Shown one piece after another: positions 35,976 to 45,132 of a stretch of 64,000 bases of DNA (position 1 is the first letter of the stretch; each line of letters opens with the position of its first letter). The stretch is taken from assembly GCA_905221605.1 (NCBI GenBank), contig CAJNDS010000469.1:410685-474684 (forward strand). The letters are read 5' to 3'. The notes beneath the pieces are model-generated. The model did no database searches, was not told where the DNA came from, and was given only the letters and a program-made list of their open reading frames with translations. The DNA comes from Symbiodinium natans (lineage: Eukaryota > Sar > Dinophyceae > Suessiales > Symbiodiniaceae). The position numbers were made by a program, and so were the translations under genes.

Positions 35976-36278
35976 CTATACAGCAAGGTCCGAGTCGTAC
36001 CCATCTCTGATCGAATCCCTCGTATGGCAACCTAGCACAGCAGGCGTGACTCGTTGTCCGGATTGGAGAGCCAAAAGGCCAACCTCTGGAAAGGCCGCCA
36101 ACACTCCGTTTAGGCCGTCCCTCAGGGACATGTCGCTTACCGTGACCTGGCCAGGGGGACAGCCAGACTGGAAGTTGCTGTCGCCCTCGCACTCAGGCAG
36201 GCCCCCAGTTTCGCTAAAGAGATTTGTCATTCTCTGGAACAGCGAGCTTGGCCCAGAGCTTTCATCTTTAGACGCCAT
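35976..36278 (-). CDS. Best protein-like ORF, 100 aa, unrecognised
   Basis: This lies in the 667-bp spacer 35918-36584, the longest one free of repeats in this half. The minus-strand frame opens at ATGGCGTC (G at +4, TTTTTC before it) and gives a protein with ordinary composition: an acidic/Ser-rich start (residues 1-10), a Phe/Met-containing stretch, a Cys/Gly/Pro-containing middle (about 30-45), a Leu/Val/Ala stretch (about 58-72) and an Asp/Arg-rich end. Near the C-terminus GGGTACGA could be a splice donor, so this may be a first exon. An overlapping plus frame (36046-36432) is longer but has Lys/Pro/Thr-rich composition, as expected of antisense. No family recognised. Confidence 0.3.
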   Translation of the reverse strand: MASKDESSGPSSLFQRMTNLFSETGGLPECEGDSNFQSGCPPGQVTVSDMSLRDGLNGVLAAFPEVGLLALQSGQRVTPAVLGCHTRDSIRDGYDSDLAV

Positions 36279-36584
36279 GAAAAACACCCTCGAACTCGCA
36301 TTTCATGCCCATAGAAACACCTGCCAAAAAAAACCTCAAACATGCAGTTTACCCCTGAAATGCCCTTTACAAAAGCCTGTAAATAAGGAAAAAACAGAGG
36401 CAGATATCGAGTTGAATCCTTCGAAGCCCTAAAACAAGCACTAAAAGAGCCCTTAGCACGCCCTCAACAAACCCTTGCACCCTACTTCGGACTACACCCT
36501 GGAAGAAAGAGTGTATGCTTTCTTGGTGAAATGTAGCCATCATAGGAACCCAGAACCAAAAAAAGTTCACAAGTATAGTACTCC

Positions 36585-36631
36585 AAAACCCTAAACCCTA
36601 AATCCTAAATTCCTAGACCTTAAACCCTAAC
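36585..36631 (-). repeat. Short degenerate telomeric array
   Basis: CCCTAAA, TCCTAAA and CCTTAAA units. Confidence 0.88.
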
Positions 36632-36680
36632 TCCGGGGCCTGTCGGCCGAGCCGCTGGAAGATGCCGGGGCCCTTGGAAA

Positions 36681-36729
36681 AGATCGCCTTCCGGTGTGCA
36701 CAGGGAGTTTAGGGGTTTAGGGTTAGGGT

Positions 36730-36817
<88 letters not shown>

Positions 36818-36876
36818 GGTTTAGGGTTCAGGGCTTAGGGTTTAGGGCTGAGATTACCTTCCGGTGTGCACAGGGA
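36681..36876 (+). repeat. Telomeric insertion flanked by a 26-bp duplication
   Basis: CCTTCCGGTGTGCACAGGGA is at 36687-36706 and 36857-36876. With AGAT upstream of each, the match extends to 26 bp with two mismatches (36681-36706, 36851-36876). Between them lie TTTAGGGG, TTAGGG and a pure block of about 14 TTGAGGG units (36725-36820), ending with TTCAGGG. Flanks outside the duplication differ. Confidence 0.9.
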
Positions 36877-37101
36877 TGTTGAGGCTTGAAGGTTTACAGG
36901 GTTTGGGGTTTTGGATGTTTCGGGTTTGGGGTTTAGGGTTTTGGGCCTGGGTTTTTTTGTGCTTTGGGTGTTCTTGCCTTGAGGTTGAGGGTTTGTTGCC
37001 CTGGGCTACAGGGTTCAGGGCTGGGGCTGTTGAGAAATTCACGGGCCCGTTTTCGCGCTACGGGTCGAGGGCTTCAGGGTTTAATGGTTTCAGGGGTGTG
37101 G
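36877..37101. other. Spacer with scattered degenerate telomeric words
   Basis: TTTGGGG, TTTCGGG and TTTTGGG words in G/T-rich sequence. The two open frames on opposite strands (36854-37042, 36864-37154) are not supported. Confidence 0.5.
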
Positions 37102-37319
37102 GCCTAAACCCTAAACACCCGCACCCCCGAACCCCTAAACCCCTAAACCCCTAAACCCCAAAATCCCCGAACCCCTAAACCCCTAAACCCCTAAACCCCT
37201 AAACCCCTAAACCCCTAAACCCCTAAACCCCTAAACCCTAAACCCTAAACCCTAAACCCTAAACCCTAAACCCTAAACCGAAACCCAAACACGAAACCCT
37301 AAACCTAAACCCCAAACCC
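37102..37319 (-). repeat. Telomeric array with CCCCTAAA octamer block
   Basis: About 12 CCCCTAAA octamers (37130-37236), then canonical and CCCGAAA units. Confidence 0.95.
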
Positions 37320-37384
37320 GTTAGGATTCAGGGCTTATGGGCTTCAGGGTTTAGTAGTTCGGGATCGAAGCTTACCAAAGAAGC

Positions 37385-37745
37385 CCCAAACCTAAACCCT
37401 AAACCCTGGCCCTAAACCCTAAACCCTAAACCCTAAACCCTAAACCCTAAACCCTGAGCCCTAAGCCCTAAACCCTAAACCCTAAACCCTAAACCCTAAA
37501 CCCTGAGCCCTAAGCCCTAAACCCTAAACCCTAAACCCTAAACCCTAAACCCTAAACCCTAAACCCTACACCCTATACCCTAAACCCTAGCCCTAAACCC
37601 TAAACCCTGAAACCCTGAAACAAGTGGGGTACTTCTGACAACCAATCACCCTAAACCCGAAACCCTAAATCCTAAAGCCTAAGCCCTACACCTCAAACAC
37701 TACACCCTAAAGCCAAAAGCCCAAGGCCTGAACCCTGACCCCAAA
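37385..37745 (-). repeat. Telomeric array with a 49-bp higher-order period, then decayed array
   Basis: CCCTGAGCCCTAAG recurs at 37452 and 37501, exactly seven heptamers apart, inside canonical repeats (37385-37612). 37647-37745 is degenerate. Confidence 0.92.
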
Positions 37746-37949
37746 CTAAGGGTGCAGGCGTGACTCAGAGTCTTAAGGGTTAGGGTTGAACCGAAATCCC
37801 AAGAGCACCTCTACCCTCCACTCCCCAGACCCTTGCGAACCAGTGAGTCCCCAAAAATAACAACAAAAGAAAGAAAAAGGACACCGCCGCATCACAACCA
37901 TAGTAAACCACAATACCCTATAGACGCCAAGCCCTGAGCATCAATTCGT

Positions 37950-38164
37950 TAAACCCCGAAACCCCAAACCCCAAAACCCCTAAACCCTAAACCCTAAACC
38001 CTGCACCCTAAACCCTAAACCCTAAACCCAACCCTAAACCCCTAAACCCCTTCTGCCGCAGGTGTTTTCATCCTCGCCACCGGGCGCATGCGTCTGCGAG
38101 AGCTCCCGGTCCCTGCCACTGGCGAGCGACCCTAAACCCTAAACCCTAAACCCTAAACCCTAAG
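37950..38164 (-). repeat. Two C-strand arrays
   Basis: 37950-38050 (CCCCAAA, CCCTAAA, CCCCTAAA) and 38129-38164 (five canonical). Spacer 37746-37949 is unique; 38051-38128 is unique and GC-rich. Confidence 0.92.
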
Positions 38165-38332
38165 CTCTCGGCTCGAATCTCTTCTAGGATGGCCCCTAAA
38201 ACCCTCTGGAATATGATTCTCCTAGCCTAACCCACCAAAGAAACGGGAATATGATGGAAGGTCGCAGCGGCCTACCTAGTCCTTATAGGGCTTGAAAGGG
38301 TGTGGGGTGTGGGGTTTTTGGGGTGTTCGGCG

Positions 38333-38484
38333 CTAGGGTTTAAGGATTTTAGGGTTTGTGGGGCTTCAGGGCTTTAGGGTGTTAGGGTTTTAGGGTTTAT
38401 AGGTTTATAGGGGTTTTAGGGCTTTAGGGTTTTAGGGCCTATAGGGTTTATAGCGTTTAAGAGGTAAGGGTCTAGGGTTGAGGC
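38333..38484 (+). repeat. Decayed telomeric sequence
   Basis: TTTTAGGG, CTTTAGGG, TTATAGG and TTCAGGG words. Spacer 38165-38332 contains GGCTCGAATCTC (38170-38181), a B-box-like word. Confidence 0.8.
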
Positions 38485-38591
38485 TTGCGGGGAAAGTTGG
38501 GATTTGGCGCTCGGGGCACTTGGGATTGTCTCAGGTCTTCACAATTCAAAGGGTTTAGGGGTTTAGGGTTCGAGGTTCCAGGTTCAGTTAA

Positions 38592-38672
38592 AGTCCGCCG
38601 ATCTTGGCGGCATGCTAGATGAGTCTCAGTGAAAACCTCCCTTTTTCCCTCTATACACCCCCAAAACGTGGG
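38592..38672 (+). repeat. Duplicated spacer, copy 1 (copy 2 at 46770-46832)
   Basis: GTCCGCCGATCTTGGCGGC, GATG, GAAAACCTCCCT and CCAAAACGTGG match GTCCGCCGACCCTGGCGGC, GATG, GAAAACCTCCCT and CCAAAACGCGG at 46770. The first word is itself a CCGCC...GGCGG hairpin. Confidence 0.75.
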
Positions 38673-38880
38673 GAAATTTTAGGGTTTAGGCTTCGCTAAA
38701 CCCTAAACCCTCAACCGTATACCCTTCGTCAGACCCCTGTTTGGCAATTAATGGCTTAGTGAGGCCCGACGCAGGGAATTGGAGCCGGGACCACACCTGA
38801 ACCCTGAACCCTACACCTTAAACCCTAAAGCCTAAACCCTAAACCCTAAAGCCCTAACCCTAGACCCCCTAAACCCTAAT
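38673..38880. repeat. Short inverted junction and C-strand array
   Basis: TTTTAGGGTTTAGG (38677-38690) and CTAAACCCTAAACCC (38696-38712) lie five bases apart. 38796-38880 is CCCTGAA/CCCTAAA. Confidence 0.87.
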
Positions 38881-38910
38881 TTAGGCTTTCAGTTGTGTAT
38901 GGGTTTAGGG

Positions 38911-38994
38911 TCTTAGGAGTCTTGGGGTTTGGGTTAGGTTCTTAGGAGTCTTGGGGCCTTAGGGGTTCAGGGTTCAGGGTCATAGGAGTCTTGG
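38911..38994 (+). repeat. Tandem of TTAGGAGTCTTGGG
   Basis: Three copies at about 38913, 38942 and 38982, spaced 29 and 40 bp, with TTTGGG or TTCAGGG units between. Confidence 0.85.
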
Positions 38995-38995
38995 G

Positions 38996-39128
38996 ACTAA
39001 AGGAGGGAATAAGGGACCTTGGGGGTTCTTTAGGGTTTATTTAGGGACTACTTAGGGATTCTGGGACTATATATAGGGGTTATATAGAGAATAAGATTCA
39101 GGTGCCTTCTATGGGTCCCTCCTTATAC
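38996..39128. mobile_element. F5 foldback element
   Basis: AAAGGAGGGAATAAGGGACC at the left and GGGTCCCTCCTT at the right form inverted ends; TTTATTTAGGGA and GACTATATATAGGGGTTATAT lie between. It matches 52690-52800 in ends and order. Confidence 0.7.
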
Positions 39129-39188
39129 CCCTTAATACGCCCAGAGAGGTGCCCTCAGGGTGTAAGGGGCCCAATTCGCTGCTTCATC

Positions 39189-39718
39189 CACATTGGGGGC
39201 GGCGCTTAACTCGATGGCGCAAGCCGACCCCCACAGCACTGGGGTCGGTGCGCCCACGATGGGCCCGGCACCGGAACACGTTCCCATCGGCCCCATTACT
39301 GGTGAAAGTAAATACCCTGTTCCTGGGCGCCTCACTCTGCAGCGTGCTCAGGGACCAAGGGAGGGCGCTTCAGCCCTCCCCTGACCCCCCTTGGCCTCCT
39401 GGCTGCCCTGCCCCCTCACCCCCACCGCCCCTCCTGGCCCCTTTTTGGCTGGCCCCTAAAACTGCCTGCGAGAACCCCGACCCCCCTGCCAGACCCAACC
39501 CCGAACGTCATGAAACTGAATAAGATTTTAGAAGTGGACTGTTGCCTTGAGTTTAGGCCCAAACCCTAAAAAGAATAGGTTTGGGTGGCTTTGCCGCCTC
39601 GGACGGAGAAAAGTGTTAGATGGCCCAATCGGGCCAAAGCTGCTCTTCGCATCTCACGAAGCTTTCGAGCTTGTTCCGAAACCTAACCTTCACAGCACCT
39701 ACGCCCTATCACAGCAAA
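39189..39718 (-). repeat. Long dispersed inverted repeat, arm B
   Basis: About 530 bp, homologous to 29866-30677 on the other strand and about 9 kb away. It includes the array/spacer junction CGCCCTATCACAGCAAACCCT, so telomeric and non-telomeric DNA were duplicated together. Three plus or minus frames cross it (39132-39523); their Pro-rich part is the minisatellite region, and none is conserved as a frame in arm A. Confidence 0.9.
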
Positions 39719-39793
39719 CCCTACACCCTATACCCTATACCCTATACCCTAAACCCTAAACCCTAAACCCTAAACCCTAAACCCTAAACCCTA
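39716..39793 (-). repeat. Telomeric array starting with CCCTATA
   Basis: CCCTACA, three CCCTATA and seven canonical units. Confidence 0.94.
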
Positions 39794-39926
39794 CGTCTTT
39801 TTTGGGGGAAGGGGGTGAGCCGGGGGGGATTAGGGTCTATTGAGCTTAGGCGGCATCCCGAGCCTCTCCCGACCCCGGGCGTCGCCACAACGAAGCGCCG
39901 GGCGAAGATGGCTCCTACAAGGGAGA

Positions 39927-40073
39927 GGGGGGGGGGGTAGGGTTTAGGGTTTAGGGTTTAGGGTTTAGGGTTTAGGGTTTAGGGGTTAGGGGTTTAGGGT
40001 TTAGGGTTTAGGGTTTAGGGTTTGGGGTTTGGGGTTTAGGGTTTGTGGTTTGGGGTTTAGGGTTTAGGGTTAC
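39927..40073 (+). repeat. G11 run joined to telomeric array
   Basis: The G run at about 39927-39937 flows into TAGGGTTTAGGG. The distal half has TTTGGGG and TTTGTGG variants. Confidence 0.93.
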
Positions 40074-40377
40074 GAGGGTAGGGAAGATGTGAGGGGTTTA
40101 CGCAGAGAGAAGCTTTAAGTCGTGGAAAGACAACGTTGACGCCCCACAACTGCGCCCTATCTTGCTTCTTCTTCGAAGGGAATCTGCAAACTAGGTGCGT
40201 TTAGGGCTTTGCGTTTAAGGTTTAGGTACCCTGTATCATGCCTTCATTCCCTAATCAGAACAAGCACACAAATCTCTGAACGCTGTGAGCCGCATCTGAC
40301 ACACCCCGTGTCCTAAACTCTCCGAAGGTACAGAACCCACAACTATCCTAGTTGCCCTACGCCACAAGCCTGGAAAC

Positions 40378-40509
40378 AAACCCTAAACCCTAAACCCTAA
40401 ACCCTAAATACTAAACCCTAAACCCTAAACCCTAAACCCTAAACCCTAAACCCTAAACCCTAAACCCTAAACCCTAAACCCTAAACCCTAAACCCTAAAC
40501 CCTAACCCT
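40378..40509 (-). repeat. Canonical telomeric array
   Basis: Eighteen units, one ATACTAAA. The spacer before it (40228-40377) includes the tRNA-like word pair noted at 17571. Confidence 0.95.
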
Positions 40510-40630
40510 GACTTCCTGGGACTTTAGACCGGATGCCCAAACCCGAACTGGGGCTGTGGCCAGGGGCCGGCGCGCAAAGAAGGGCGGCCGACCGCAGGGG
40601 CCAAGGCCTTCTCTGCTTGGCGTGCTGTCG

Positions 40631-40790
40631 GGCTTGGGGTTTAGGGTTTAGGGTTTAGGGTTTGGGGTTTAGGGTTAGAGTTTAGGGTTTAGGGTTTAGG
40701 GTGCAGGGTTCAGGGTTTAAAGTTTAGGCTTTCTGGTTTAGGGTTTAGCGTTTTGGATTAAGGCTTAGGGTTTAGGATTTAGAGTTTCGG
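40631..40790 (+). repeat. Telomeric array, decaying distally
   Basis: Canonical/TTTGGGG first, then TGCAGGG, TTCAGGG and TTTAAAG variants. Confidence 0.9.
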
Positions 40791-40827
40791 CTCGGTGCTG
40801 ACTTCAGGAAGGTCGCTGCGGGGCGTC

Positions 40828-40870
40828 TTAACCAAAAACATCGTAAGGCGTATGCGAGGGCACTAAGGCC
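40828..40870 (+). repeat. Dispersed single unit of the 44-bp satellite
   Basis: TTAACCAAAAACATCGTAAGGCGTATGC matches TTAACCCTAAAGTCGTAAGGCGTGTGC in the array at 42616-42878 (quoted in parts: TCGTAAGGCGT is exact). Confidence 0.75.
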
Positions 40871-40972
40871 TGTAGGATTTCAACATTTAGGGTGTAGAGT
40901 TTGGGTTCTAGAAAAATGTGCAGGGAAACTCCCCGAAACAGTCCGATCTAGGGCTTGAGGCTCAACTAGAGG

Positions 40973-41045
40973 AACCCTAAACCCTAAACCCTAAACCCTA
41001 AACCCTAAACCCTAAACCCTAAACCCTAAACCCTAAACCCTAACT
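40973..41045 (-). repeat. Canonical telomeric array
   Basis: Ten perfect units. Confidence 0.95.
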
Positions 41046-41125
41046 TCTAAACCTGAAAACAGCACGGAGACGAGCCTCGTCGTACATCTGGGGGATGGTC
41101 CTGGGTTGGTTTGGGGCCAGGATTT

Positions 41126-41232
41126 AGGGCTTCGGGTTAAGGTTTCGGGTTTCGGGTTTAGGGGGGGGAGGGAGGGGGGGAGGGCGGGCGGGGGGGGGGG
41201 GGGGGGGGAGGGGGGTGGGGGTGAGGGCCGGG
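41126..41232 (+). repeat. Degenerate telomeric words plus very G-rich tract
   Basis: TTTCGGG words, then about 70 bases almost all G (41161-41232), including G19 at 41190-41208. Strong G-quadruplex potential on the plus strand. Confidence 0.93.
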
Positions 41233-41353
41233 GCTGTGGGCTTTTGGGTTTTGACTCTGGGGCACAGCCCCCACTTACAAACATAATGATCTTAACTAAC
41301 GGCGTAACAAGGCGAAACATGACGATCAAATGACTTCTCTGAACCTGACAATG

Positions 41354-41406
41354 GAGTTTAGGGTTTAGGGTCTAGGGTTTAGGGTTTGGGGTTTGGGGTT
41401 CAGGGT
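41354..41406 (+). repeat. Short telomeric array
   Basis: TTTAGGG, TCTAGGG and TTTGGGG units. Confidence 0.92.
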
Positions 41407-41442
41407 CTTTGAGTTTGTACGGGGTTTTGAGGGTTGGTGGAT

Positions 41443-41755
41443 TTAAACCCTAAACCCTAGCCTAAACCCTAAACCCTATAAACCCTATAAACCCTATAAA
41501 CCCTATAAACCCTATAAACCCTATAAACCCTATAAACCCTATAAACCCTATAAACCCTATCAACCCTATAAACCCTATAAACCCTAGAAACCCTATAAAC
41601 CCTATAAACCCTATAAACCCTATAAACCCTATAAACCCTATAAACCCTATAAACCCTATAAACCCTATAAACCCTATAAACCCTATAAACCCTATAAACC
41701 CTATAAACCCTATAAACCCTATAAACCTGAAATCCCAAACCGTAAACCCGAAACC
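41443..41755 (-). repeat. CCCTATAAA nonamer array
   Basis: 28 consecutive nine-base units (41476-41727) with only two substitutions, flanked by ordinary CCCTAAA. Nine bases is a multiple of three, so the minus strand is open as a Tyr-Arg-Val repeat; this is a by-product. Confidence 0.96.
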
Positions 41756-41825
41756 CTCCCTGCCAGGGAGCTGGTCGTTGGGCCAGCGGTACTCGAGCTC
41801 CCCAAGGGCTGTCCAGGCCTGCTTG

Positions 41826-42184
41826 TAGGGTTTAGGGTTTGGGGTATAGGGTTTAGTGTTTAGGGCTAGGGTTTCGGGTTTAAACCCAACAACCCTTAAA
41901 ACGCCATATAAGGTTGAGGGTTTAAGGGCTTGAGGTTTAGGGGTTGGGGTGCAGAGTTTAGGGTTTGGGGTTTTGGGGTTTTGGGGTTTAGGGTTTAGGA
42001 TAATACGGTTTCGGCACTAGAGTTTAGGATTATAGGGTTGAGGATTTAGGGCTATAGGGTTTGGGGTTTAGGGTTTCGAGTTTAGCGTTTGGGGGTTAGG
42101 GCTTAGAGGCTTTGGGGTTTAGGGTTTAGGGCTTAGGGCTAGGGTTTAGGGTTTAGGGCTAGGGTTTAGGGTTAAGGGTTTAGG
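41826..42184 (+). repeat. Two variant-rich telomeric arrays
   Basis: 41826-41881, ending GGGTTTAAACCC (a six-base palindrome at the turn), and 41914-42184 with TTTTGGGG, TTATAGGG, TTAGGGC and GGGCTA words. Confidence 0.88.
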
Positions 42185-42286
42185 GGCTGCTAACGTTTGA
42201 AGAGTGTAGGCTGCAGCGACGGGGTTCCTAGGATTTGCAGCTTAGAAGGTTGTTAAGGATTCAGTTCAGGGCTTACTTCGCTAAGT

Positions 42287-42575
42287 CCCTAAACCCTAAA
42301 CCCTAAACCCTAAATCCTAAACCCTAAACCCTAAACCCTCAATCCTAAACCCTAAACCCGAAACCCTAAGCCCCTGCAGATGTGAGGCGTGACCCGTCGC
42401 TTTCTGGGAGCATATCGATCTGCCGACCAGCACACGCTGAGATCGGCCTTAAGGTTTATAGGGTTTAGGATTTAGGGTTTAGGGTTTAGGGTTTAGGGTT
42501 TAGGGTTTAGGGTTTAGGGTTTAGGGCTTAGGGTTTTGGCTTTAGAGTTTCGGGATTTAAGAGTAGGGCCTTAGG
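42287..42575. repeat. C-strand then G-strand array
   Basis: 42287-42374 (CCCTAAA, TCCTAAA) and 42452-42575 (eight canonical units, then TTTTGGC, TTTAGAG). Spacer 42375-42451 is unique. Confidence 0.92.
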
Positions 42576-42615
42576 GTTAGACTGTTAGATCCAAGCTTAG
42601 AAGAAGCCCTAAGCC

Positions 42616-42878
42616 CTTAGCTCAAAAGTCTCAAGGCTTAAGCGCGACATGCAAGGACCTTAACCCTAAAGTCGTAAGGCGTGTGCAAAAGTTCAGACCT
42701 TAACCCTAAAATCTTGACACTTAAGTACCAAAACCAAAAGGCCTTAACCCTAACACCTTAATTCTTAAGCACCCATATCATTAAGCCCTTGATCCTGAAA
42801 TCTTAAGACTGGAGCACCAAAACCTTAAGCCCTCAACCCTCACACCATAAGCAACTAAATCGTGAACATCCGAAGCCC
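42616..42878 (+). repeat. Degenerate 44-bp satellite, half telomere-like
   Basis: Six units starting at 42616, 42660, 42700, 42744, 42789 and 42833 (periods 44, 40, 44, 45, 44). Each starts TTAACCCTAAA-like, has CTTAAG at about +18, and ends with GCACCAAAACC/AAGGCC-like sequence. The telomeric word is embedded in a longer unit rather than arrayed on its own. Confidence 0.85.
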
Positions 42879-42952
42879 GAAAGCGGCCCTCAAGCCGCAA
42901 ACTCCTTCATCCCCAGCACTCACTCCTGAAACCCCTAAAGCCCAAAGAGCCT

Positions 42953-43262
42953 TAAACCCTAAACCCTAAACCCCTAACCCTAAACCCTAAACCCTAAACC
43001 CTAAACCCTAAACCCTAAACCCTAAAATCCTAAAACCCCCTACAGCCCCACACCCTCAACCTACAGGTTCGTAGCAGGGAATGAAGTCTCTGCGCTCCAA
43101 GGGATTCTGTCGCCCTAAACCCTAAACCCTAAACCCTAAACCCTAAACCCTAAACCCTAAACCCTAAACCCTAAACCCTAAACCCTAAACCTCTAAACCC
43201 TAAACCCTAAACCCTAAACCTCTAAACCCTAAACCCTAAACCCGAAACCCTAAACCCTAAGG
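42953..43262 (-). repeat. Two C-strand arrays
   Basis: 42953-43037 and 43112-43262 (with CCTCTAAA twice, 28 bp apart). Spacer 43038-43111 is unique. Confidence 0.95.
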
Positions 43263-43330
43263 CCCTCAAAGGCGGCCTGCCAGGTTGCCTCCGAGGCTTC
43301 GGCATTGGCCTCGAAGGGCACCTTTCAGAA

Positions 43331-43653
43331 CTTAGGGTTTAGGGTTTAGGGTTTAGGGTTTGGGGTTTAGGGTTTAGGGTTTAGGGTTTAGGGTTTAGGG
43401 TTTCGAGTTTGGGGTTTGGGGTTTGGGGTTTGGGGTTTGGGGTTTGGGGTTTGGGGTTTAGGGTTTAGGGTTTGGGGTGTAGGGTTTAGGGTTTGGGGTT
43501 TGGGGTTTGGGGTTTGGGGTTTGGGGTTTGGGGTTTGGGGTTTAGGGTGTAGGGTTTAGGGGTTGGGGTTTGGGGTTTGGGGTTTGGGGTTTGGCGATTA
43601 AGGCTTAGGGTTTGGGATTTAGGGTTTAGGGGTTAGGGGTTTAGGGTTTAGGG
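43331..43653 (+). repeat. Long array alternating canonical and TTTGGGG blocks
   Basis: Two TTTGGGG blocks of seven or eight units are separated by canonical and TGTAGGG units; the pattern TTTAGGG, TGTAGGG, TTTAGGG recurs, suggesting a duplicated block of about 75 bp. Confidence 0.95.
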
Positions 43654-43830
43654 TTCTCTGTCTCACATTCCCTTTGCAGACTCGAACGGCGCAACAAGGG
43701 TTCCGGGTTCTTGAGCTTTTGAGTTTGTAAAAGGTTTTTGGATGCTTCTTCTAGGGTTGCTGAATCCTTTTAGGGTGTAGTTTCTTTGAAAGACAAAGAA
43801 GGTGTTCTGGGGCTGTATGGTTTTAGGAGT

Positions 43831-43992
43831 TAGGGTTTAGAACTTAGGTTTGGGGATTGGGTTTAAGGGCCCTAAAAAACCCTAAACCCAAAAACCCTAA
43901 AACCCCTGAACCCCAGAACCTAAACCCCAAACCTCAAACCCCAAGCCCCAAACCCTAAACCCTAAACCCCCAACCCTAAAACCCTAAACCTT
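43831..43992. repeat. Head-to-head telomere junction
   Basis: Degenerate TTTAAGGG runs into CCCTAAAAAACCC at GGGCCC (43867-43872), then CCCTAAA, CCCCAAA and CCCTGAA to 43992. Confidence 0.9.
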
Positions 43993-44091
43993 CTGCCTGA
44001 AAGCCCCAAGCCAGCCTGCCTGATCCGCTTCCGTCTGCAGGACGAAGATGACTCCTCAAACGCCGGACGAAGCACCCAAAAACAACGGCGG

Positions 44092-44154
44092 CCCTACACC
44101 CTAAACCCTAAACCCTAAACCCTTAAACCCTAAACCCTAAACGCTACACCCTAT
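44092..44154 (-). repeat. Telomeric array
   Basis: CCCTACA edges around six canonical units. Confidence 0.93.
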
Positions 44155-44215
44155 GAAGTCTGCACAGCACGTATAGGTCCGGAATGCTTTAGGGTCTGTC
44201 ATGCAGAGTTTTGAG
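44155..44215 (+). repeat. Duplicated spacer, copy 1 (copy 2 at 44776-44840)
   Basis: GCACAGCACGTATAGGTCC, GCTTTAGGGTCTGTCATGC and AGAGTTTTG against GCCCAGCACCTACTATAGGTCC (in part), GCTTCAGGGTCTGCCATGC and AGAGTTTTG. About 85 percent identical by eye. Confidence 0.82.
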
Positions 44216-44262
44216 CGCTTACGGTTCAGATTCCAATTTCGGGCGTTTGCCCCAGGAGTTAG

Positions 44263-44525
44263 GATTTAGGGTTTGCGGTTTAGGGCTTAGGGTTTAGGGT
44301 TTGGTGTTTAGGTCACCTAAGTCCTTGAAGATTCCCCAAGCCAACAAAACTTCTGGGCCTTGCCCCACCCGCAACAATCAGGGAGAGCTGCGAACGTCAA
44401 ACTCGGTTGGGCTTAAGGCTTAGGCTTTCAAACTCTGGGTTCGACGCATGACTGGGCCTAAACCCTAAACCCTACACCGTACACCCTACATCCTTACACA
44501 CTACATCCTAAACCCTAAACCCTAA
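44263..44525. repeat. Short G-strand and C-strand arrays
   Basis: 44263-44312 (+, TTTGCGG, TTAGGGC) and 44456-44525 (-, CCCTACA-rich). Spacer 44313-44455 is unique. Confidence 0.87.
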
Positions 44526-44607
44526 GGAAACTGAACAGCCGACATTATAAGGTTCTTCAGATCTCCCAACTGAGGGGAGAAAGGTTGACCCTTGAGCGTT
44601 AAGAGGA

Positions 44608-44762
44608 GTTTAGGGTTGAGGGTTTAGGGTTTAGGGTCAGGGTGTGGGGTTTAGGGTTTAGAGTTTGGGGTTAGGGGTGCAGGGTTTAGGGTTTAGGGTT
44701 TAGGGTTTAGGGTTTAGGGTTTAGGGTTTAGGGTTTAGGGTTTAGGGTTTAGGGTTTAGGGT
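44608..44762 (+). repeat. Telomeric array
   Basis: Degenerate start, then about 11 canonical units. Confidence 0.95.
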
Positions 44763-44775
44763 ACACATCAACAGG

Positions 44776-44840
44776 CTAAAGGCTGCCCAGCACCTACTAT
44801 AGGTCCAGAAAGCTTCAGGGTCTGCCATGCAGAGTTTTGG
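44776..44840 (+). repeat. Duplicated spacer, copy 2
   Basis: Partner of 44155-44215 in the same orientation, 620 bp away, with different arrays beside each copy. Confidence 0.82.
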
Positions 44841-44856
44841 ATCTAGGGTGCTTGGC

Positions 44857-45010
44857 CTAGGGTTTAGGGTTTGAGGTTTAGGGTTTGAGGTTCAGGGTTT
44901 AGGGTTTAGGGTTTAGGGTTTAGGGTTTAGGGTTTTGGGTTTTGGGTTTTGGGTTTAGGGTTTTGGGTTTAGGGTTTTGGGTTTAGGGTTTTGGGTTTAG
45001 GGTTTAGGGC
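44857..45010 (+). repeat. Telomeric array with alternating TTTTGGG
   Basis: Six canonical units, then TTTTGGG and TTTAGGG alternating in a 14-bp period. Confidence 0.95.
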
Positions 45011-45132
45011 CACAGACGTGGCTGCCCTACGCTCCTTTGAACAGTGTCTGCGGCAGCTGAATGGCGGTTTCGTACCAGCCGCCCAGCCCTTAGAGAGGGT
45101 TCTGAGGCTTCACACCCGTTTCTGGAGAAATT

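Noticed and set aside
41469-41738. Tyr-Arg-Val repeat protein on the minus strand
   Set aside because: Direct translation of the CCCTATAAA nonamer array; no non-repeat ends.
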